Positions 50,166 to 61,173 of a stretch of DNA of 64,000 nt are shown piece by piece. The stretch comes from Mesaphorura yosii. Its lineage: Eukaryota > Arthropoda > Collembola > Poduromorpha > Tullbergiidae. The stretch is from positions 124,001 through 188,000 of the forward strand of contig WIXG01000080.1 in the NCBI GenBank assembly GCA_009869945.1, read 5' to 3'. A program made the position numbers and the translations under genes. The notes below the pieces were generated by a model. It had not been told where the DNA came from. It did no database searches and was given only the letters and a program-made list of their open reading frames with translations. How positions within the stretch are numbered: position 1 is the first letter of the stretch; each line of letters starts with the position of its first letter.

Positions 50166-53080
50166 TCATCGTGGCGTCACGTTATTGCTAGATGCACTTT
50201 TAGATACATTAAGGTCGCGTATCGCAGCAGACGCAGGACTCTGCAACACCTTCCTAGATAGTCTCATACTTCCGCTGACCGGGTCTCGACCGAAGTATTT
50301 CACTGGAAACTCATGGCCGACTTCAAGTCCCAACGCACTCGCATGTAGAATCTAGTTTAAAAAATTGATCGATGTAAGATACAAAACGTGGCACACAGAA
50401 ACCCAATTGACGCACTTACGAGTTGCGGCGGACTTACCTTTCGTTGATCGAGCTGGGAATTGTGAAGCAGCACAGGAGTCATTGTGGGGTAGAGCACTAC
50501 CATCACCCCGGAGTCCTTGAGCTCGACGATCTTCGCAGTGTAAATGGCCCCAAATTCGAGATGTGGTTCTTTCTCCTCAATTAGAATTTCCTGAATCATT
50601 TCCTTCGCTTCATCCAAAGCGTGCAAATTTGGTGCGAACAGGTTGTATGAAGTGTCATCGATTGACGTGACCTGCACTCCGGTCTCGGCTACCAACTTCT
50701 TTATGTTTCTTCCGCCATACCCGAGGAACTTTGCGCGCTTGTGAAGCGGAACTTCCAGTTTTTCTGAGATGGGCCAATTTTCCTTCTTCTCCTCTCTGCT
50801 TTTGCTCATCGTCCCGTTCATGATTCCCAAGATTTCATTCTTCGCGTCGTTTGCCTGCTGAATCGCCTCCATCACGATCTTCAACGGTATCCCAGGGATT
50901 TTAATGTCCGCCTGAACTGCTGTGATTCCTTTCTTCGTACCGGCAAACTTGAAGTCCATGTCGCCCAAGTAGTCCTCAATGCCCAGGATGTCTGTCAGAA
51001 TGCGGTAGTCTTCGATGTGCTTTGTGTCATTCCCAGAATATTTTGTTATCAGGCCAATAGCTACGCCGGCTACGGGACTGGAAATTGGAACACCGGCGTC
51101 CATGAGAGCGAGACTACCACCACATACCGATGCCATCGAAGACGAACCTATTTCATGCATAGACAGAAAGCATAAAAATGGTAATTCTCCAGCCTCTAAC
51201 CCATGGGGCCATTCGTAAAAAGAACTCACCGTTGGATTCAAGAACTTCGGACGTCAGTCTTATGGTGAAGGGGAAGTTTGAGGGCACAACTGTACGGAGT
51301 GCTTTTTCTGCCAGCGCACCGTGGCCGAGTTCTCTTCTGCCATACCCGCCGACCCTTCCCGTCTCATTCGTGGCGTAGGGTGGAAATTCGTAATGCAGAA
51401 AAAAGTTTTTCTCCTTCAATCCTCTGTAATTTAGAAAAGCAATTCAAGACGCGGGCGCATTCAACGAGATTCCTCTTAGTTCGAGCTGAGTTCAACGTTT
51501 AGTTTAGTGAATATGATTAAAGAAAGGCCTTACCCCGTCAACACTGAGATAGGATCTGACTTGAGAACCGAATCTAACGAATCAAACGCCACGGTGCAAA
51601 AGACTTGCGTTTGTCCACGCTGAAACAATGCTGACCCATGCAAAGGTTTGTGAAGGTCAACTTCACAGGAAATATTTCGAAGCTCAGTCGGATTTCTTCC
51701 ATCACAGCGAACATTTTCTTCCAGAATGAGCCTGCGAAATACCGACTTGGAGAACTCCCGGTAAATGTCGTTTAGCTGACTCGGGTCGGTGGTGGTGAAA
51801 GTCTCCAGTAGTTTTTCAATCACTTGCGCCTTGATTTCTTGCAGTGAGACGTCTCGCCGAATCTTGTCGAGCGAGTAGTCTGTCAGTACGTCTTTAATTT
51901 TCAGCTCCCCAAATGAAGCTACAGCATTTTGAATTTCCTGTAGTTTCTCCGGAGTGACTACCTCGTATTTTGAAGTAGTGGTTGGCTTCGTTTCTATCTC
52001 TGGAATCGTGTCGTCCTTTATGTCTGGTTTGTCCGTATTAAGCTGATCTCGTTTTGTCTTTCCGAACTCCTTCTGCAATTTTTGGATCCCTTGCACAATC
52101 ACTTGACACTCTTTAACTCCCAATTTGATTGCTCTCTGTAGTTCCTGCTGGTAAACACTGTCAGCAGAGCCTTCAAGCATTACCACCAAATTCTGGGCAC
52201 ACGCAGTGACCACTAAGTTTAAAGTACTGTTTGAGAGTTCCTTCCTTGTCGGGTTGATTATGTATTCAGCAGCAGTCGACTCTTCTGGATTCTTTGGAGG
52301 AATCATTCCTACACGAACGGCTCCAACAGGCCCATTCCATGGGATATCTGAAAGACTCAGTGCAGCACTGGCGGCATTTATGCTAAGAACATCAGGATCG
52401 TAGACTCCGTCGACCGCCAGCAGGTTGCACATTATCTGCGTTTCGTAATTGAAACCGTCAGGGAAGAGAGGACGAAGTGAACGATCAATGAGGCGACTGG
52501 TCAAGATTTCCTTGTCTGTTATTCCCAGTTCTCGGCGTAGGAAGTTGGTTGGTATTCGCCCTGCAGCGGCAGCTTTCTGTCTGTAATCCACTACCAAAGG
52601 CACGAACCCCAATGACGCCTTCGTTTTGCGACCAACGGTTGTTACCATTACTGATGTTTCACCCATTTTTGCTATTGCGCAGCCGTCGGCCATTCGGGCT
52701 AATTTGCCTGAACTTATCCTCAGGGTGCGTCTGAAATTTTACAAGCAAATTCTCAGACTATTTCTAATCTGCCCAAAGCCATACTATAAGCCAAGATTTT
52801 ACCCATCGCTGAAAGTTAAGGTTGTATCTGTAGCGGCATTGAACGTTGACGCAGTTGTGGACAACCACCGCCTTCCTCCGGGAGAATCTCCTTGAACAAT
52901 TGGACATCTTCTCCCTAATAAGACATGTGCATGCCGTGAACTTGACACTAAAGATGTGGGTAGGGTTGGTGACTTTCCAAGCGTTCTAAGAAGCGTATTT
53001 CCTGTCTTGAATGATCTGCATATCGATGTCGAAATTTGGTGTGCGTGAAATAGCCTCATTAAACAGTAAGAACAATACAT
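50166..53080 (-). CDS. PNPT1: Mitochondrial polyribonucleotide nucleotidyltransferase (PNPase)
   Basis: 3'-5' phosphorolytic RNA exonuclease of mitochondria. Exons on the minus strand: 52803-53080, 51534-52730, 51230-51423, 50438-51147 and 50166-50351; phases close, 854 residues. The first exon is Arg/Ser rich with little acid, fitting a mitochondrial presequence. Then RNase PH domain 1 ([45 protein letters not shown]), a helical linker with an extra Lys/Thr/Asp-rich insert, and RNase PH domain 2 ([50 protein letters not shown]). The KH-type loop is [10 protein letters not shown] and the S1 domain is [20 protein letters not shown], completed in the last exon ([18 protein letters not shown]). 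A second in-frame donor lies 18 bases beyond the one used at 50438. AATAAA on the minus strand at 50094-50099. Confidence 0.95.
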
Positions 53081-53694
53081 GCTATGGCTACAATTAGACT
53101 AATAGCTTCGGTTCAAAACTCTGGATAACTTCGATGAAATTCTGCACTGCTGACACTGCCTCCACAACCACAAGTTGATTATAGTTAGATGAAGTTTAAT
53201 TTTGTATCTACAAGAAGCACCTTGCTAAGTCAAGAAGTCACGTAGATCACATTTTCTGCTTGTGCGGTTCCCACGCTTCACTTTCAACTTGATCTTTCAA
53301 GGAATGAAGAAGTGCAACGAAAGAGCTTGATGAACAATGGAAATGCACTTTTATTCAACCGCAATTTGAAGCTCAATAATCAAATTGTTTTCTTTTTCAT
53401 GCTTAACCTAACAGGAAAAGAATGTAAGAATTGCACATTTTCCACACTGGCTTAAGTAAACTGTTCTACTTAAAACTATTAAATGCATCAACTCTGGTTA
53501 CTTACAATTCACAGATGCACACTGAGTCTTTATACTATTTACACTAGCACATAATTTTGACTATTTTGAAACCCTTTCTTTTCAAAGTCAAGGTCTTCAT
53601 AGAGCTTGGAGATTTGTGGGCGTCTACACAAACAATCATATCGTTAATTTACTAATTCGACATTAGTTATTTCAACATTCTAGCACTTACTTAA
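53081..53694. other. Short spacer upstream of PNPT1
   Basis: It holds the PNPT1 promoter and the 3' UTR of the next minus-strand gene (TTTATT at 53350-53355). No coding frame. Confidence 0.5.
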
Positions 53695-54507
53695 TTAGAA
53701 CTTGAGACATCTCGACTGTTTCACATAACGTACCATTATCTGTCGACCAGAGCCTGACTCCACGGGTGACGGTATGTCATAATTTTTTTCAATGAATGAC
53801 AGATAGCGACTCGTTTTTCTCGTCGCCAGTGTCGTTCTTTGATTCTTCGTATAATAAATCTTGTCCGGATCAAATGAATCACTTAGAATGAATTGGAAAA
53901 ATGCAGCACTTGGTTTCAGGATCACAGGTTCTGCTTCGGGCGAGGAAGTCCGGGATAAATCGCTCTCCGCCGTCTCCAAGTAACTGCTCCCGTCGCTGAT
54001 GCTTTCTGCGCTGCAACAACTACTACTACTACTGCTGCTCGTAATGCTGGAAGGTGGACTTGGTGGACGAAACTTCGTTGCGGGCGTTAAATTGTAATTA
54101 TACCGGTGAATGCTTCCGCCATCCCCTGCGTGCGTCCGTCGATCAGTGTGTTGGTGATTAGGTAAAACAACTGTCGATGGATACGAGGGTACAACCTGGA
54201 CCAACTGTCGTGTCATGTAAACCAGGCGCACTGGCAGGGGTTGCTGCTGCTGGAATTGATGCTGCGGGTATTGTGCTGGCATGTAATAATCAGCATAATT
54301 TGGCGGATGATGTTGGTGAGGATTGCTTCTCATGACTTGAAACTGCGTGGGCGGCGGACCTGGAAGAACTGCTGGCTTGGAATAGTTTCTTAGTTGCGCC
54401 TTCTGCTGGAATTCTGCTGCATGACCCATATGCAGGTGTGGGTGTGAATGCGAACGAAAAAATGTCACCGGCTGACGATGCGTATTGATTGTGCTCTGTA
54501 AGTGCAT
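53695..54507 (-). CDS. Unrecognised His/Gln/Pro-rich protein with a compact C-terminal block
   Basis: I do not recognise this family. A single open exon of 270 residues starts at ATG 54507 (MHLQSTINTHRQP), just after an acceptor-like TTTGAATTTCAG, so the 5' UTR is spliced. Residues 1-130 are rich in His, Gln, Pro and Tyr (low complexity), a Ser run of about ten lies near 155, and residues 190-270 look folded: AFFQFILSDSFDPDKIYYTK, TTLATRKTSRYLSFIEKNYD and RQIMVRYVKQSRCLKF. Donor-like sites at about 55078 and 55395 on the minus strand suggest non-coding 5' exons. No signal peptide or membrane span. Overall composition resembles a nuclear or RNA-associated regulator, but that is only an impression. 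Minus-strand AATAAA at 53350-53355 supports transcription. Confidence 0.6.
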   Translation of the reverse strand: MHLQSTINTHRQPVTFFRSHSHPHLHMGHAAEFQQKAQLRNYSKPAVLPGPPPTQFQVMRSNPHQHHPPNYADYYMPAQYPQHQFQQQQPLPVRLVYMTRQLVQVVPSYPSTVVLPNHQHTDRRTHAGDGGSIHRYNYNLTPATKFRPPSPPSSITSSSSSSSCCSAESISDGSSYLETAESDLSRTSSPEAEPVILKPSAAFFQFILSDSFDPDKIYYTKNQRTTLATRKTSRYLSFIEKNYDIPSPVESGSGRQIMVRYVKQSRCLKF

Positions 54508-56043
54508 GGTTCCAACTGAAATTCAAAAGAAAAGCCTGGGTGAGTGAACCGACATTTGCTCATTTTATGTTAGTTAAATGATCTACCGGTCTCGAGAATT
54601 AGTCAGTGAAGAAAAATATGGTAATAAGTAAAAGGTTTTGCCAGTGTCAGCTACACATTTTCGCGAATTTTGAGCTTTATCAGCTTGCAGCTGAAAGGGA
54701 AAGAAGCCATGCGCTGATTGACATTGCCAAAACTTGGCCACCCGTGCTCCCTGAGCCCACGTGCCTTCATGTCCTATGCCAACACTTAATTTAGGACAAG
54801 AGTGCGGCTCCGGTGGGGGTGACTGGGTGAGATTAACGTGCCGTGCGAAGACACAAAGCGAGCACACGTCACACGTCCTTCCTCGCATTCGTAGCAAAAC
54901 GGGAGCATATGAGACTCAGGCTCACCTCCTTTCTTGCACGGAGCACTCAACTTTAAAGACAAAATTTGCCAAATTGTGCCAGATACAGCAATTCGTACAT
55001 TGAAATCGATACTATCTATTGTCTCTCGTTCAAAACGTGTCACCCTTAATATTAAAAGCAATCATCGGCGTCTCTTACCTTCCGTTTTCTTCTTCACACC
55101 ACGGGACTGAGGTGATTTTGACCACTTTTGTTGAGTGATGATAAGATAATTTTGTTCCGATACCTGTCGATGATAGCAGCTTCATAAGGATTTGCGGCCA
55201 CGCAATGAATGAGTCGCCGGGTATTGGTTTGACTCCGTCCAATTCTTAACTAATATTAACAAACGTTAACTAATCTACCTGCGAGAAACAAAGAAAACAA
55301 GTTCAATTGACTAATTTAACTCCTAAGCCACCTCTGACCTTTAACATACTTCAAAGATCACGTAAAACTGGCGTGGAATGGCTGGCTGACTTACCCGAAA
55401 TTTACAGCATGCTTTCTGAATAGAACTTCCCGTCTCTCCTCACTTCTGACAATTCTTCACTTTCTTTGAATTTGCTGCCTTCTTCTCTTCCATTCGAATG
55501 CAGCATACGGCACGCGTCTGCCTCTGCTGCTTCTTCACTTCAACATGAAACTTGCAAAAATTGAAAATCTCAAAATCGACGGGAAACTAACTTTTCAACA
55601 AACAACGCACGTTCAACGTTCCAACACCGCACCGTGCCGTGCGTGCTGAATCAGGGAATGTCTCATCTGGACATTGCTGGACGACGAAATACTACTGACG
55701 ACTGACTTCCTGACAAGACAGGAGCCAAGGACAAGGACATGAACGAGAGAAGGAAACTTTAACAACAACGCTCCTTCTGGCCAGTCGGTCGAATGCAAGG
55801 ACGAACAAGACGGATCCTGAACCCTTGCAGGTTGAAAGGATATGTAGGGTTTGTATTTACTAGCATTTGTAAAACAACATCAGCAGATTCGTAAAGAAGT
55901 CGCAATACACCATTGAAACTTTCTAGACTATAACAAACACCGGGTCACATCATCACATGTGTCATATGAGGATATCTCAACGTCATAAAAAGTACTAATG
56001 CTATCGGCTATCACATTATTGATGTCCAGTAACAATGGTGGCT
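54508..56043. other. Probable 5' UTR exons and promoter of the 53695-54507 gene
   Basis: Minus-strand GTAAG donors near 55078 (after AACGGAAG) and 55395 (after ATTTCGG) are good candidates for the non-coding first exons. No coding frame is supported. The right end also holds the 3' UTR of the TTLL15-like gene. Confidence 0.4.
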
Positions 56044-57809
56044 TCAGTTGCACCAAGTAGAGTCCTGCTTGCACTTTGCTTCGAACCACGCACTCATCCA
56101 CTGATTAGATACCGTCAACCCTGACACGTCTTGTCCAATGGATGGAAAAACCCTCTTAAAGTGTCCCCGATTTACATGTTCGAGGTACGCCTCCTTCAAA
56201 ATGTCAGTCGCCTCCTCGTCCGTGCATGTTGGACAGATTTGACATTGATCATGGCAGTGCGTGCACTTGGAGCACAAAGTGTAGTTGATTGTGACTTGCT
56301 TGGAATGAACGAAGCGATTGTGCCGTGACCTGAAATGAGCACAAGAAAGGTTTAGAAAAACGCCATGATGGTCAGCGACAGCGACAGAGATAAATGAGGG
56401 TCAATTACCGCGTCCCTTCATAGACATGAGATGCAATTCCGGCCAAGCTAAACGTTCCAAAGAGAACTTGTTCGTAGAGCTGCCGGTTGGGTGGAAAGTG
56501 GGACGAACTCAAATTAGGACTCATGTTCACCTCCATCAGATAAACATGGAGATCATCATCTATCACAAAGTCAAATCTCACGAGCTCGAAAAAATTGCGC
56601 TTCTTGTCAAAGTTCTTCCATGATTCGATCATGAGCGACTCTTTCGTCAAGTAAATGGTTCGGATTGCCGTGTCCACTTGTTCCCAAATCCTGGCAGGAT
56701 TTTTGCCCCTTTTGGTTCGAATGTAATCGTCAAACACTTCGCGCATGCTGAACCCTTGCTTGAAACCGGCCTTCAAACTCTCCACCTTCCACAAGGGCAG
56801 GTAATCATCGCCAACGACGTACTTGTCCAAGACTTTTGGATCAAATGGATGGTAAATTGTTGGACAAAACCGGAATAAGACGTCTTCATCGAATTTATAC
56901 ACTCGTAGTGGCTCCAAGCTCGTCAGCACCACATAAATTCCAATGTCGAACTTGTGCCCGTCGATCAGCAAAGGATTTGAGACGTACTCCTGAATGAACG
57001 AGCCAGCCTTGCTCAAGTCCAAGTTGTCAATCTTCTCTATCTTAATGCCGCGGTGATTATTGGACTTCTGCACGAAAAGTGTTAAAGGATTTTTGTTTGC
57101 CTGCAAGCAAGATTCACAAGATGAAGAATAAAGATCACTGCTTTTTTGCTAGTTTACTAGTTACAAAGTCATTATTCTCATAATTCTGCTTGACTCACAT
57201 AATCTATCAGTCGATCCTTCTCTTTTGGTAACTGGAATGCTTTTGGAACAAACGTGTACTCGCTCGTGGCCAGGTTCATTTTATTGGTCACGTATCCCGA
57301 TCCGGGGAAATGGTTTACTTTCTGACCTGGCTTCAGATCCTTCATCAGATCATTGAGGACGCGGAATGGGTAATCGTGCGCCCACAACACGTCCCAGTCG
57401 TCAGTCAGGTTCCTCCTCGTGTAACCCACTGCCTCAAATGTCTCAAACACATGTCGGAGGTAACCGCTGTCCACCTTCTTCCCGTGCACGCTGTAGTATT
57501 TCTTGATGCCGCATTCTTTTCGACTGGACTCGGCGCCAGCACCGGATTCGTCCAATCTTGACAGTAGCGAGTGTAGGTTAATGTACGTTAAAACTGTGCC
57601 TACGAACAGGAGGACAATCAGTGCCTTCTCACATTTCAGGCAAGACAGTGGTAGTGACCAATTTCGCCGATGAAAGAATCGGTGCAGGCTTCCGGTAAAA
57701 TGATGGTCCTGTATTATGGAAGCGTTTTAATTCAGCTCCAAGTCCAAAAGATGGTAAGACCGGGTAAATTTGATTGACTAACCTTCTCATTATTATAGAA
57801 TTGACCCAT
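56044..57809 (-). CDS. TTLL15-like tubulin-tyrosine-ligase family protein, membrane-anchored
   Basis: ATP-grasp fold protein of the TTLL family; most members add glutamate or glycine to tubulin, but the TTLL15 branch is membrane anchored and its substrate is unsettled. Exons on the minus strand: 57783-57809 (27 bases, MGQFYNNEK), 57199-57708, 56409-57100 and 56044-56329; 504 residues, all phases close. A basic stretch (HRFFHRRNW) is followed by a membrane span (ALIVLLFVGTVLTYINL, about residues 36-52), so a type II layout is likely. TTLL text: DDWDVLWAHDYPF, NHFPGSGYVTNK, LFVQKSNNHRGIKI (ATP loop), FIQEYVSNPLLIDGHKFDIG (metal and ATP residues), FFELVRFDFVIDDD and LMEVNMSPNLSSSHF (metal-binding Glu and Asn). 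The C-terminal exon has a cysteine cluster (CSKCTHCHDQCQICPTC). Confidence 0.9.
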
Positions 57810-59601
57810 CACGGAGCAAGCAGAATCAAATCCCAAATTGACAGCCGAGGTTCAAATAATTCGGGTAATTTCAGTCAGCCATTTCCTAAATTTTCAGACG
57901 CCATGATGTACAATCCTTCAGAGATGGAAGTGCTCGAAGAATATCGCGCAATTAAATAAAACGGGGAATTAAGGCGAAGGAAGTTCGCATGAAGAACTTT
58001 AAAGCGAAATGCAAAACGCAAGAATAAGAAAGCGGTGCGATTTAGGTCATTCTTCTCACGGCTCATCAACGCATCAGGTATACAGATGTTGCGGTGGTTA
58101 ACAACGCTCGAGGAAAAATGACAACAAAAGACTACGAAGCTGAAACCTCGACGTGTGAGGACGCAGGTAACGACAGTAAACATACAAAAAACAAAGACTC
58201 GTCCGCAAACAAACCGTAAAATGATTATGCCATAAACGCAAAAATGCTGTCGCTGTAATTAAAATCTCCACGCATTAATTCTTACATCCTCATTCACCAC
58301 ATCGCCTTAATTGCTGCGCATTAATTAAATTAAATTAAATTAAGAAGGAAAGCTAACTGTCAGCCGTTTCTGGAATGCGAATAGTACAATTGAATGCGAA
58401 TATGCGAATGATGGGAACTGTATCGAGCCGCTCCATAATCCCAATTCATTCTATTGTGCAAGTAAGAAATGAAAACGATTTAATCTCCGCAATGTTCAAA
58501 CATAATCCGAAACCGCAACCGCCACACTCACCCGAGTCAATTCAAGACCGCAGGAACCGCTAGCTATTGAAGCTATTCACTTCTTGAACAATTTAAACAG
58601 ACCGCATTGGAAACCAGGAGTCAAACGGTTTAGTTTAGTGGGTTCTTGCGTCTCGGCTAGTCGAATGAGTAGGAATTAAGCGGAATTTAAGAGCCTTGCA
58701 TAATCTAGCTGGGCAGCTGTCTCGGATTATTCAAATCGTACTCTTCAAGGTGGAGTTTGAAACAGCGTGAGCGTCCCAGCAAGGAATTAGTTGTCATTTG
58801 CCGACGTAAATGAAGACCGAACGGGTCAGAAATCAGAAATTGGTCATCTCTACGCAGCGTCTGCAGATGCAGTCTGCTGGTGTAATGCAAGTGCTCAGAT
58901 AAGAAAGCAAGCATCAGAATAATTACGAAGACCAGACCAATAACTTTCCAAGCCTGTGTTCTTTCGTGTCATTGTCATTTGTCTCACGGCCGTTGGCGTA
59001 TCGTAATCTCCTCTCCAACCGTACGGCACGCGCACAAAATATTCCATCGATTCTATTCTCGGCTTAACCCACACGTTTCCGCTCATTGTTAAGCTACCGA
59101 GTGGTGCGAGCCAATGAACGATTGTGGCATGACACATGCTCCAGTCTGTGATAAAGTCACAATTACTCATTGAAATACTACCGTCGCATTGTGTAATAGT
59201 TTTCCGTTTACTTAATTTTACTACACTGAATCTGATTCGTCTGACTGTTGACGGCTGCTGGTGAGATCATTTCCTCATCCTCGCTTCAGATCAATTCAAG
59301 AATAAGTCCGTTACACACAATTCACATCGTCTCTCACGTTGTGCGTTTGTTGAAAACATCCTGGTAGTCAGCTGGCACTCGCGCACCTGTAATCTTTCAA
59401 AGCAAGTCTGTCCTGGGTCCGGGACAGTGCAATTGTTGATATAATTTTGACCTGTGATTTTAGCAATTCGAATTTAAAATGTAAACATCGTAAATTCCTC
59501 GAGCGTCAGTGTGAATTTAATTTTCTAACTGCCTAGACTGTGATATCATTTAAGTTTCGTATTAGCAAAAGGTTACTGACTTCAATCTCCGCAAAATCAA
59601 C
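57810..59601. other. Spacer with a (TTAAA)n run and a doubtful minus-strand frame
   Basis: It holds the divergent promoters of the TTLL15-like and ZIP genes. A short TTAAA/TTAATTAAA repeat lies at 58321-58344. Two overlapping minus-strand frames, 58895-59170 (ATG start) and 58705-58914 with a preceding hydrophobic run VIGLVFVIILMLAFL, could be a small membrane-protein gene, but they are in different frames and no splice pair joins them cleanly. Confidence 0.4.
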
Positions 59602-60779
59602 ATGGAACTAAGCTTCATCAAAGAAATCGTGCTACTGTGCCTCTTTATAATTGTCCTATTTTGCGTCTTTGTCCCTCTAAAATTTGCCCACAATGCTCAG
59701 AGTTCCGGCGTGGATTTGTTTCACTCCCAAAGGTAAGATTCTTATGATTGTGGAGTCCATTCTGATGAGTCACACTATCATAATTCTTGGTGTGAATGTA
59801 CTTTCTGTAGGTACGCCACAATCGTCAGCTGTATGAACTGCTTTGCGGCAGGGATTTTCCTGGCGACATGTCTCTTGCACCTGTTTCCCGATGTTCGCGA
59901 AAATATAGACACGGTAAGATGAGCATGTGCCCGGGAGATCATCCTCTGTTCACTATTTGCATTTTGATGTATTCTTCAGGCAATGGCCAAGCTTTATCCG
60001 AACCAAACATTCCCGTTCGCAGAATTTATGATTGCGATGGGTTTCTTCCTGCTGCTTACCACCGAACAAATTATTGCGGACATTCGGGAGAAGAATTACC
60101 GCATGGAAGACAATCAGCCTCCTGTCGGAGGTCCTGACGAAAGCACACCAATTTTGTACAGAAATACAGACGCTGGTGGTGCCGAGTACGGTTCGTCCGC
60201 GTCATCTGAACGGCCACCGAGTTCAGTCGTGAACCACGAACACAACATCGCCATTCGTGTAATAGCCATGGTCATCGCCCTCGCAATACATTCCATATTC
60301 GAAGGAATCGCGATCGGAGTGCAAACTTCCATCGAAAATGTTTTACAGGTACTGAACTCATTCACGATATAACGTACCATGTTGGAATGTCCGAATGTTT
60401 ATGACTAACGCGAGGCGTTTATCACTTACAGATGACAGGAGGAATTCTAATTCACAAACTCGTGATTGCTCTCAGTTTGGGCCTGACGCTTTCTCAAAGC
60501 TCTTTCAGCTTGTTCAAGTCGCTGCTCCTCGGCACAATATTTGCAATCGCAAGTCCACTGGGTATTGCAATTGGTCTGATCGTCACGAACGACACTAGCG
60601 ACAGCTCGCTTGTCGTTGGTTGTCTTCAAGGCCTTGCCGCTGGTACCTTTCTCTACGTCACATTCCTCGAAGTACTGCCTCACGAGTTCAGGGCTGGCCA
60701 TCTGCACTTGTCGAAGCTATTTTGTTTCATACTCGGGTTCAGTATAATTTGTCTCACTATATACTTTTTCCCTGGGTAG
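59602..60779 (+). CDS. ZIP-family zinc transporter (SLC39A1/2/3-like)
   Basis: Moves zinc into the cytosol across a membrane. Exons 59602-59732, 59811-59913, 59980-60348 and 60432-60779; phases close, 316 residues, typical for the ZIPII group. Membrane segments are visible at about 7-29 (FIKEIVLLCLFIIVLFCVFV), 47-66 (SCMNCFAAGIFLATCLLHLF) and 88-105. A hydrophilic loop with Ser/Pro (about 108-160) links to the fourth span, which carries the metal signature HSIFEGIAIG (about residue 182). The fifth span has HKLVIALSLGL, and three further spans follow to LTIYFFPG. The long His-rich loop of some ZIPs is missing here. AATAAA at 61071-61076. It is convergent with the next gene, whose signal lies about 50 bases away. 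Confidence 0.93.
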
Positions 60780-61070
60780 TTTGCTTGCTCCTTAACTCCT
60801 AAACCATTTCTTAAGACTGAGAGCGACTGGCAAATATTTCCGAGAACAAGTTTGTTGATACTTTGTCAATTTCTGTGAATTTCGGTCGGGTAATCGACCG
60901 GTATATGTTTTTGTGCCATATGCTCGCTGACTCCGATATTTTTATTTACTTTATTCGTGCCTTCTCTAACCGACCGCATTCTAATAATTCTGATTCCATA
61001 CTTGTATTTAAAGTTGTTTAAATGTCTACACCGTTATATCACAATGCTCGATTGAAGGTGTTCAAAGACC

Positions 61071-61076
61071 AATAAA
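61071..61076 (+). terminator. Poly(A) signal of the ZIP gene
   Basis: AATAAA 292 bases after the ZIP stop codon. The converging gene has its own signal (TTTATT on this strand) at 61128-61133. Confidence 0.55.
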
Positions 61077-61173
61077 TGAAAAATTTTAATGGTAAGAAAG
61101 CATTGGTATGTGATTATTGATTACGTTTTTATTCTCGTCCCAAAATGCTAGCACTTTTTATGTAGCCTTCAAT

